This document shows, piece by piece, positions 1 through 5,986 of a stretch of DNA of 6,987 nucleotides. Under the pieces are notes generated by a model. The model worked only from the letters and a program-made list of their open reading frames with translations, ran no database searches and was not told where the DNA came from. The position numbers were made by a program, and so were the translations under genes. How positions within the stretch are numbered: the stretch's first letter is position 1; every line of letters begins with the position of its first letter. The DNA lies in NCBI GenBank assembly GCA_021792075.1, contig JAJYVK010000037.1, positions 2,501-9,487 on the forward strand, in the 5' to 3' direction. This DNA is from Actinomycetes bacterium (GTDB lineage: Bacteria; Actinomycetota; Acidimicrobiia; Acidimicrobiales; Acidimicrobiaceae).

Positions 1-923
1 TTAGAAGACTCGATACATCCGTAAAGAGCTTTCTTCAGCTTGACAACAATGCTTCCATCAGGATTCAATGCCTTAGAATACGATGGATCCAGCTCGATAA
101 ATACCTCGACTATACTCGGATCCACCCTCATAAAGACATCCTTCTCCATCACTGCATTAAGGTATGCACCACCTACATCCATTGTGGCAACCTTTCTATG
201 CTTATGGGCAGCGATCGCCATCAGCATATACGCAGATGAAATCGCAACAGTCGGAGAACTCGTTTCCCCTTCACTGTACACCGATCGATCCTGCATGTTT
301 CCCCCAGCGACCAATCTCGCTTTGAGCAGATCGAACTCGCCAGTACTCAGATACTTTTCCTTCAGGAAGAGCGAACTGCGAATGATCGAACGTTTTTGAC
401 TCGCGGAGAGGGAACTCAACAGCACAGGTTTGGTTACTCGCTTGCGTAGGATAGTACCAATCTCCTTCCGCATTGCAGCCTTAGCCGCGGAGGGATATGT
501 AGTCATCGCCTTCTTCACCGTGATATGCAAGCCAGTCTCGTAGACACGCGCTTGCCAAGGACCGGACTTCCAGTCGGACCTTCTGGGTCGAAGCACTCGA
601 CCGCTAGCATCAGCAGAATACGTAGGAGGTGATAGTACTTCGACAACGGGCTGAGGAGTAACTTCAGGAACCGCCGACATATCACCAGGTAGATCAACGT
701 CACCATCTGCATGAATGCTGTCATCAGAAATGTCGGTATCGTAACCGGCATCCTCTCCATCAACTTCCCCTCCAGACGGTACATTCAGGTCTCCATTGCC
801 GTCCTGGGAAGTGATCACATCTCCTGCCATCCGGGAGGGAGACTCTTCAACTCTAACTTCATCCGCTTCGACCGCGGTTTCACCTGCTGTCGTCGGGGAC
901 ATGATCCCGAGGTTGTCGCATTC
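1..923 (-). pseudogene. pol: copia pol: reverse transcriptase N-terminal part (RVT_2), runs off window
   Basis: This minus-strand frame is open from about 923 to base 1 and leaves the window. An acidic Asp/Gly-rich linker (about 923-650) leads into the domain at about 515. Motifs in order are AMRKEIGTILRKRV, SSLFLKEKYLSTGEFDLLKARLVAGG (split near 350), SPTVAISSAYMLMAIAA, MDVGGAYLNA and VKLKKALYG. The Asp of MDVGGAYLNA (177-179) matches the first catalytic Asp of the copia RT. VKLKKALYG at 18-44 is the hallmark of RVT_2. The YVDD-type motif and RNase H would lie beyond base 1. I see no stop in the RT itself, so this part is better preserved than gag. The frame differs by one base from the integrase frame, with a break near 925. 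Confidence 0.9.
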
Positions 924-1224
924 CATCGTCGATATCAATAGCTTGACGCGTAGGCGGATCAACGGGGTCGTAGTCAGCGGCACGAGTTGGTGAACGAAGA
1001 ATTTCGTTTCGACCATAAGCCTTAAAAAGGTCAGCAAGGTCATCTGGGGCATCATCAGGTGGCTCCAGCACGCGCCCTCCAATCTTGAACTCGAGTTCCG
1101 TAGTTAGAGGCGCTGAATCTCGCGCAGATAGGTCGTTCATATGACGCACTGTCGCATCATCCATCGGGAGAGGAGTCCACGCATCCATCGTCCCGACCTT
1201 ATGAGTATCAAGGTAGAAGAACTT
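883..1224 (-). pseudogene. copia pol: region after integrase and acidic linker
   Basis: After the TGA at 1225-1227 the integrase frame continues as KFFYLDTHKVGTMDAWTPLPM. In copia polyproteins the stretch after integrase commonly has a G-x-W-x-F-x-x-L ... W/F-T-x-L-P-M pattern, so this is read-on of the same gene and not a new one. It passes into an acidic Pro/Asp-rich linker (EPPDDAPDDLADLFKAYGRN). The frame stops at 880-882, while the reverse transcriptase continues in another frame. I place a one-base insertion (or two-base loss) at about 920-940. The linker is poorly conserved, so the exact join is uncertain. Confidence 0.7.
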
Positions 1225-1227
1225 TCA

Positions 1228-2471
1228 TGTCCCATAAACATTCCCGGTAGAAACAAGAGCAAGAGCAGGGCGGGTACGCGGACGCATCGTGTTAGTCGAT
1301 CGTTGATGCACCTCTACTCTCTCCAAGAAGGTACACACCAAGTCAGTCTTCGCATCGATAGCTCGGCCCGAATAATACTCTCTCGGGCACACCACACCTT
1401 CCAGAGTCGATGTAGGAAGCATGTTGATACGAGATACCACAAAGTAGATCAACCAAACAATCAACATTCGCGGCAATAAGATCTTCACAAAAGCAAGTGC
1501 CGCGACGATGCCTCTCGCCATCCTCTTGGCGTACTGGATGCCCACCTCGATGGCGGGGACATGAGTGTCTAGTCCCGCCTGATCAACTTGAACAACATCC
1601 ATCTCCAGCTGTGGAGCCAAGGAACTAATGGCAGACTCGCCATCGCAAAGGATTCTATTGATATGAAATCCTTGCTTGATACACTTGCCCTTCTGTCTCC
1701 ACAATGCATCCTTCAGCTTAACAATGGATTTCGAGCTGACGAAATTGGCCATGAGATACTTCATGGGTGACGCCATCGATACGAGGAACGCAATCTTCTT
1801 CACAAACATAATGTCTACATGGAGAGAGATATCGGCGTCAACGAGTACACCTTCAGCATCCTGCCTCGATAGATCGATCGCTCGTCGCGGGACGCGGGTC
1901 CTCTGACCTCGTTCACGAGCCAGCTCAGGGCCGTAAAAGTCGAGACAGTTCAGGAGATCCACCGCGGTAACAGGACAGTTGCGGATTTTTCCATGGCGAA
2001 CGAGCTTCACGAGTGCCCTGATCGACGGGTACGCGTAGGTCGCCATCAATCGCTTTGCAGCTTCAATCCCCTTGAGCTCACGCTGGGTATACAGCTTCTT
2101 CTTGGTCGCCATCGTCTCAATCGCAGGAATGGAAACGAAGTGACCCTGCAAGTTGAATGCCGCGAGGTCGTCCATGCGCGTTGTGTAGACCAACTTGTCC
2201 CGGCGACGCCCGAAGTACCACGTCCATCCTCCGATACTGATTTTGTAATCGTCGTGGTAATGGTCGTAGCGCTTAATCGCTCCGTCTTGTACAGCACGAC
2301 CGGAAGAAATAACATTTCCGACAGCTCCAGGATGGTACCAAGCAATGCCGAATGGACCGAAGTCGCCAACTCGATCGAGGACCCGCTCTCCGCCGATACC
2401 TTCAACGATTACGGCATGGGGCGCTTTACGCAAGTTAGTCAACAGCTCTCGATCGCGCACGATGTGCACTG
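1228..2471 (-). pseudogene. pol: copia pol: protease-like end, gag-pre-integrase and DDE integrase
   Basis: This frame is open for 414 codons from 2469. Residues 1-100 (VHIVRDRELL, EGIGGERV, YHPGAVGNVIS) match the protease/gag-pre-integrase part of protist copia polyproteins. Residues 126-195 (LYTQRELKGIEAAKR, NCPVTAVDLL, FYGPELARERG) are the gag-pre-integrase segment. The integrase core follows, with candidate catalytic residues D219 (LHVDIM), D276 (CDGESA) and E308 (VPAIEVG). The last two are 31 residues apart. PRMLIVWLIYFVVSRINMLP follows, then the C-terminal STGNVYGT. There is no real start at 2469 (the codon is GTG). The true upstream partner is the gag frame on the far side of the insertion. 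TGA at 1225-1227 ends the frame, but the same frame continues with KFFYLDTHKV, so this is probably a Trp codon changed to TGA. Confidence 0.88.
2464..2471. repeat. Target-site duplication, left copy (GTGCACTG)
   Basis: Exact 8-bp match to 3515-3522. On the minus strand it encodes the Val-His of VHIVRDRELL, so it belongs to the interrupted copia gene. Confidence 0.85.
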
Positions 2472-2522
2472 GGGAAGTTTTAATTCCTTCCGCTCCCTTC
2501 CTCTACCGCTGGCTCTTCCGCT
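2472..2522 (+). repeat. Left terminal inverted repeat of the 1043-bp element
   Basis: This end pairs with the reverse complement of 3465-3514. Over 2487-2522 against 3500-3465, 30 of 36 positions match. The outer 15 bases (GGGAAGTTTTAATTC) match the right end (GGAAAGG then a T-run) with a one-base length difference. It contains two exact TTCCGCT words (2488-2494, 2516-2522) and close variants between them. Confidence 0.85.
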
Positions 2523-2749
2523 ATAGTGTGTGCTACTACGGCGCTACTAACATCACTTTTGTACTGCTCCTAACACGTAAGTAGCCGTTGCAATGCAGAT
2601 ACAAGAGAGCCGTTGGCCGTTAGCTCCCTGGCATCTGGCATTACACCACAACTAGTCGCCTACACCGGGCCACCGGGCCCCATTGACTACCATGGAGGAC
2701 GAGGATATCCACGAACCAATCAGACAGCCGGAGCATCCAACATGACCGC

Positions 2750-3290
2750 TGAGGCCGACACCAGACGACCGGAGCTTTTGGAGCCGCCGACGGAAAGGCT
2801 TGAACCAGGAGATACTCTTGAAGCCGCCAACGTTGCTGCTGGAACTGGAGCCGCCGCCGATACTGCTGGCGCCGCCGACCGGAGAGCTGGAGCCTCAAAC
2901 TGGAGAGCTGGAGAGCAGCCGGAAGGAGAGATGGAGCGCTGACCGGAGAGCTGGAGTCGGCCGCCGACCAGACTACCCCTGGAGTCGCTGACAGGGGAGC
3001 TGCAGCGGCTGACCCGACAGCTAAAGCTGGCCTCCGACCGGACCGCTGGAGCCACTGACCGGAGAGCTGGAGCCGCCAACCGGAGAACTGGATCCGCCAA
3101 CCGGGGAGCTGGAGCTGCTGACAGGGGAGCTGGAGCCGGCCGCCCACCGGAGAGCTGGCCGCCCACCGGAGAGCTGGCCGCCCACCGGAGAGCTGGCCGG
3201 AGACACTGATCGGAGATCTGGATCCGCCAACCGGGGAGCCGGAGCTGCTGACAGGGGAGCTGGAGACGCTGACCGGACAGCCATAGCCGG
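2750..3290 (+). repeat. Degenerate 21-bp GC-rich minisatellite inside the TIR element
   Basis: Variants of GAGCCGCCAACCGGAGAGCT-type units recur every 21 bp. The cleanest run is at about 3050-3136, where consecutive 21-bp units end in GAGCTGG or GAACTGG. Because 21 is a multiple of 3, one plus-strand frame gives a seven-residue repeat, E-P-P-T-G-E-L, with variants such as EPLTGEL, DPPTGEL and ELLTGEL. The array is AT-poor, so several overlapping frames stay open on both strands (the longest on the minus strand is about 224 codons, 2641-3315). I see no way to choose a coding frame, and conserved domains are absent, so I annotate it as a repeat and not a gene. Confidence 0.8.
3138..3199 (+). 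repeat. Three exact tandem copies of a 19-bp unit
   Basis: CGCCCACCGGAGAGCTGGC occurs at 3141-3159, 3160-3178 and 3179-3197 with no mismatch, and partial matches extend to 3138 and 3199. It looks like a 21-bp minisatellite unit shortened by 2 bp. Exact identity among copies, against diverged neighbours, points to recent local expansion. Confidence 0.9.
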
Positions 3291-3464
3291 TCGCCGAACG
3301 GGCCGCCGGAACCACTCTCTTAATGGACTAAGCTTATTCCTCCGCTTCCTTCGGCTTTCGAACAGTGTAAACGGTGAAATATCATTAAAATTTCACTTTT
3401 TAGCAAATGTATGAACGATTTCAACGGGCACCGTAACTAGCGGACAAAACCGAGAAAAGCACCC

Positions 3465-3514
3465 AGCGGAAGATCTGGCGGAAGCGGAAGCGAGCGGAAG
3501 AAAAAAACCTTTCC
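3465..3514 (-). repeat. Right terminal inverted repeat of the 1043-bp element
   Basis: This is the inverted partner of 2472-2522. It holds three exact AGCGGAA words (3465-3471, 3483-3489, 3493-3499) and one GGCGGAA variant (3478-3484), the same word in opposite orientation to the left end. Clustered short subterminal words are typical of transposase binding regions; that role is inferred here. Confidence 0.85.
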
Positions 3515-3522
3515 GTGCACTG
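3515..3522. repeat. Target-site duplication, right copy (GTGCACTG)
   Basis: Exact 8-bp match to 2464-2471. On the minus strand it encodes the Val-His that follows DDMSS in the gag frame, the same residues as the left copy. This shows which copia codons were duplicated on insertion. Confidence 0.85.
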
Positions 3523-3667
3523 AGGACATATCGTCATGACCCACTTCATATCTCGCGAAGCCCGCCACCGGATCCGTAGAAACAGACATCGTATAGGCTG
3601 ATTGCAACGTTCTCGACACAACCAACGGCGTGGTTGCACGCTCCTCCTTCGCCGCGGCTTTCTTCGG

Positions 3668-3709
3668 ACAGTCCTTGACCAGATGCCCGGGCTCATGACA
3701 GAAGAAGCA
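3668..3709 (-). other. CCHC zinc knuckle of copia gag
   Basis: The minus-strand frame reads CFFCHEPGHLVKDC, an exact C-X2-C-X4-H-X4-C knuckle followed by PKKAAAKEE. This is the retroviral/retrotransposon nucleocapsid motif that binds element RNA. It lies in the frame that becomes continuous with the protease and integrase once the inserted transposon is removed. Confidence 0.92.
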
Positions 3710-3805
3710 TTTTCTCAGTTTAACGGAAGTCGCAGCTGAGCCAGTTTCCTTGACATCATCAGACGCTAGCGAAGGCACAGAACCCGTTGGAGCCTTTGTC
3801 GATGC

Positions 3806-3880
3806 AGGATCTCCTCTTCCACCACCCCTGCCACGGCCACCGCCTCCTGCAGAACCACGGCCACCTCCCCCTCTGCCTGA
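3806..3880 (-). other. Gly/Arg-rich (RGG-like) linker in copia gag
   Basis: In the zinc-knuckle frame the minus strand reads SGRGGGGRGSAGGGG then RGRGGGRGDP. This is a low-complexity Gly/Arg tract about 25 residues long, between the capsid part and the CCHC knuckle. Such tracts often bind RNA. A TGA at 3881-3883 lies immediately before it, which may be a decayed Arg or Gly codon. Confidence 0.7.
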
Positions 3881-4839
3881 TCACAGAGTTACAGCGAGGC
3901 TTACAGCCGAAGTAGCATCGGTAGTCGAGCTGAGGTCCCCGTGGTGCGGGGGTCGACGTAGAGTTCGAGAGCCATTTCATACGCTTCCTTAACAGTCTTT
4001 GGAGCGTCACGTTGATGGTTCATGATGCTCACGAGCAACGGAGAATAGCGCTAGGTCAGACGCTTCAGGAAAGTCAGCGCTAAGGTCTCCTCGCTAAGCT
4101 CGGGTAAACCGACAGTTGCACCCGGGCTTTGAAGTCTTTGAAGTACGGAACGAGCGCCCGCGCGTCTTGTTTGCAGGCGGAATACGCAGATAATGCACGC
4201 TCCTGGGCGTCAGCGGGTAGCTTTGTCGGCTCGGTAGAAAGACGTCTAAGCATTAGCTTCAACAAGCGGAGTGGAGATCTCGATCGATTAACAGATTCCC
4301 ACTTGAGGTCGCCCATAAGGAACTCCTTGACCTTGTCCTCGCACATCCCGATCATCCAGGAGAACGCCTTTAATCGCTGGCGGTCCCACTCAGCCATGGT
4401 TTTGCTCAGTTCCGCCTGAGACTTCCTCTCGAGCGTGTCTGCAAGGGTTGCTCTCCTCGCCCTGACGGTAGCCTCCTGAGCCGCAATATCTCCCTCAGCT
4501 TTACCCTCATCACCTCCCTCAGCGTCCTCATCATCGCTGCGAAAATGATCGTCGGAATAGGATGCAGCGAGCTCCACGAAAAATCTCCGTGGCTTGACCG
4601 AAGGGACGGGATATTTGCGACTCTCGACAAAATCGCAACCTTCCCCATACTCAGCAACGAGATGCGGCCCCCAGTGCTCCAGGCAGTGGTTAAGAATGGA
4701 CTTCAGGGGCCCCTTATCGTAAATGCGAAGCCTTGGCTGTGACGAAGCGTCTCCAGGTCGTGGAACGACCGCTGGAGCCTTCTTCGGCTCCTCCGATGCC
4801 TTGGAGGAGCTCTTACTCTTGCCCATGTCACGCAAGAGG

Positions 4840-4995
4840 ACTTCTGTTCGGTAATGTCGTGATTCAAAAAAAATCCTACACCGAACTGCTTACAATCGCT
4901 CTGGTACAGAGCTAGAGTGGCGGTGAGGAGTCGGGGTTGCACGAATTGTCACCGGACGGACGGGCAAACGAACAGGCAAATTACCGAACAGAAGT
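4840..4995. mobile_element. Possible 156-bp MITE with perfect 16-bp terminal inverted repeats
   Basis: ACTTCTGTTCGGTAAT (4840-4855) is the exact reverse complement of 4980-4995, with a 124-bp spacer. The bases immediately outside are GAGG on both sides (4836-4839 and 4996-4999), as a 4-bp target-site duplication would give. The spacer has an A-run (4866-4873) and a short hairpin, GCTCTG-GTA-CAGAGC (4898-4912). It lies 14 bp upstream of the copia gag ATG. It could instead be a regulatory stem in the leader RNA. The inverted repeat is certain; the mobile-element reading is an inference. Confidence 0.5.
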
Positions 4996-5571
4996 GAGGG
5001 AGTTCAGAGGTGAGAGGCCTCACTCACTCACGCTCACACAACAAGGAGTGACGCACTTCCTTGAAGCTGCGTATAGGCTATCCTATCACACCACCTAGGC
5101 TAGCGACGTCGCCTACTGTGTACGCTACTGAGCACCTTGCTAGGTCTCTCTCCACAGCGTCAGTAGCACAGCATAGACAGAGTGTAACGGCCGCGACGAG
5201 CTAGCTGAGGCTCGAGGAGCAGAAGCAGGAGCTTGACCAGCAGCAGCCTCATCCGCGGCTCCGCCTTCGATAGCTCCATCCGCGGCAGCTCCAGCGGCAG
5301 CTCCATCCTCGACAGTAGCGCGCGTGCTGCTTTAGCTGCTGTGTTCGTGTGTTGCTGGCTCCTATCTATCTATGTGTGGCTATCGTAGTACCATTCTGTG
5401 GTTTGTTACTGATGCGTTTCCTTGTTTAGGTTTGCTAGCTTAGTTGTAGTTGCTTTAATTAAGATCGGCTGTTGTGGTGGTTGTTTGGGTATTCTAACTG
5501 CTCCTACCATCGCTAGTTCCCTACTATACAAGGCTAGGATTATACAACTCAAGTGCGACAGAGCTTTGAAA
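4996..5571. other. Intergenic region between head-to-head retroelements; leader/LTR sequence likely
   Basis: I see no supported gene here. It should hold the 5' leader and LTR of the minus-strand copia element and of the plus-strand element, but no second LTR copy is in the window, so no LTR boundary can be set. Visible features: CACTCACTCAC-type short repeats (5023-5038), a 10-bp palindrome GCGACGTCGC (5103-5112), a GCTCC/GCAGC-rich stretch (5218-5318) that reads as Ala/Gly-rich on the minus strand without a start codon, a CTATCTATCTATG run (5366-5378), and an AT-richer stretch (5390-5570) that leads into the plus-strand gag. Confidence 0.5.
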
Positions 5572-5986
5572 ATGCTGAGACTCGTTGAAAGTGTATCTAT
5601 CCTCCAAGTACGAGCTTCCTGCTAAGAAGGAGATTGAGGAGGGAATCGAGTTATCGTATGAAGAGATCTTGATGGAACTCATCGATCAGCTTCCAGAGCT
5701 TCAACCGAAGGTGCTCAATGAGGAAGGCCTAACTGAGGAAGACTTAGCTATCATCGCACAAGCGCAGACTAGTGAGGAAGATTCTTCTCAGAAGAAGAAA
5801 AGCAAGTCTAAGCCATCGGACAGTCTAAAGGAGAAGCTTGCGGCTGCCAACAAACTCTTCAATTCTAGGGTTCCCACTATGAATGCAATTGCTGCTAAGG
5901 CCAGAGAAAAACTCATGGAGAAGTATTTGGATCTGCGAAGCTGGGCTCTTTATTCTGGGATAGTGGATGCCTTACTCTTGTCGTAG
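5572..5986 (+). pseudogene. Second LTR retroelement: N-terminal gag segment
   Basis: The frame open from 5579 to 5986 gives about 135 residues: LKVYLSSKYELPAKKEIEEG, an acidic helical stretch (SYEEILMELIDQLPELQPK), a Lys/Ser patch (SSQKKKSKSKPS), then KEKLAAANKLF and AREKLMEKYLDLRSWALYSG. It has no ATG of its own near the front. An ATG at 5572 in a neighbouring frame, in good context (GAAAATGCTG), gives MLRLVESV, and a one-base change near 5585 would join it to VYLSSKYEL. I therefore treat 5572 as the likely ancestral start. The segment ends at TAG 5984-5986, while the protein seems to continue in the next frame from about 5967. I recognise it as gag only through its neighbour. Confidence 0.55.

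Larger units (their letters stand above)
2472..3514. mobile_element. Non-autonomous TIR DNA transposon, 1043 bp, inserted in copia gag-pol
   Basis: The segment starts GGGAAG and, read from its other end, GGAAAG. Its ends are imperfect inverted repeats of about 50 bp. It is bracketed by an exact 8-bp direct repeat, GTGCACTG (2464-2471 and 3515-3522). Deleting insert plus one repeat copy removes 1051 bp and joins gag ...DDMSSVH directly to IVRDRELL... of pol in one frame, as expected for the empty site. No transposase is recognisable inside; the core is a GC-rich minisatellite. Eight-bp duplications are typical of hAT and P superfamilies, but the termini do not resemble the usual hAT CAGGG-like ends, so I leave the superfamily open. 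Confidence 0.85.
1..4826 (-). mobile_element. Ty1/copia-type LTR retrotransposon, decayed, interrupted, 3' part outside window
   Basis: Reading the minus strand from 4826 to 1 gives the copia order: gag, CCHC zinc knuckle, protease-like segment, gag-pre-integrase, integrase, then reverse transcriptase. Integrase before reverse transcriptase separates Ty1/copia from Ty3/gypsy. The element is interrupted by a 1043-bp insertion at 2472-3514. RNase H and the 3' LTR would lie beyond base 1. The 5' LTR should lie above 4826, but with only one side visible I cannot set its ends or find a convincing primer binding site. The copy is dead: frameshifts near 4110, 3945 and 925, and in-frame stops at 4051-4053, 3881-3883 and 1225-1227. 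Some single-base lesions could be sequencing errors, notably the one near the G-run at 3948-3952. Confidence 0.9.
3515..4826 (-). pseudogene. gag: copia-type gag (capsid + nucleocapsid), frameshifted
   Basis: Gag would form the virus-like particle that packages element RNA. I place the start at the ATG at 4826 (MGKSKSSSK), since the open frame above it offers only a TTG. The N-terminus is Lys/Ser-rich and is followed by an acidic stretch. A helical capsid-like region holds MAEWDRQRLKAFSWMIGMC and STEPTKLPADAQERAL. The frame breaks near 4102-4120 (a one-base loss) and continues as LPELSEETLALTFLKRL, then meets TAG at 4051-4053. Reading on gives RYSPLLVSIMN and DAPKTVKEAYEMALELYVD. A second one-base loss lies at about 3925-3965, followed by TGA at 3881-3883. 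Next come a Gly/Arg-rich linker (3806-3880) and the zinc knuckle (3668-3709). The frame is then cut at 3515-3522 by the transposon insertion. About 440 residues are recoverable. The family is clear; the exact lesion positions are my reading by eye. Confidence 0.8.

Noticed and set aside
40..399. Plus-strand open frame of 119 codons
   Set aside because: It lies opposite the copia reverse transcriptase, whose RVT_2 motifs (MDVGGAYLNA, KLKKALYG) are on the minus strand; this is a shadow frame.
1993..2526. Plus-strand open frame of 177 codons
   Set aside because: It is antisense to the gag-pre-integrase region and runs into the transposon end; no recognisable domain.
3138..3199. Short direct repeats as a CRISPR array
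   Set aside because: The 19-bp units are directly adjacent with no spacers, and the window is eukaryotic; this is a tandem repeat.
2641..3315. Minus-strand open frame of 224 codons rich in Ser/Pro/Gly/Gln
   Set aside because: It is produced by the AT-poor 21-bp minisatellite, where other frames are open too; it has no ATG at its start (GTG) and no domain.
4898..4912. Hairpin GCTCTG-GTA-CAGAGC as a tRNA part or a primer binding site
   Set aside because: There is no tRNA cloverleaf around it, and the match to the usual copia initiator-Met primer binding site (TGGTATCAGAGC) is poor.
5218..5318. Ala/Gly-rich minus-strand reading frame
   Set aside because: It has no start codon and a stop close upstream; the open frame reflects GC-rich GCTCC/GCAGC repeats.
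5422..5625. Plus-strand open frame with a hydrophobic N-terminus (signal-peptide-like)
   Set aside because: It begins at a TTG in the presumed leader; only its end (from ATG 5572) makes sense as the front of gag.
5967..5986. 20-bp frame overlap as a programmed frameshift site
   Set aside because: Both frames appear to be parts of one gag rather than gag and pol, and no Ty1-like slippery heptamer is in frame; a simple indel is more likely.
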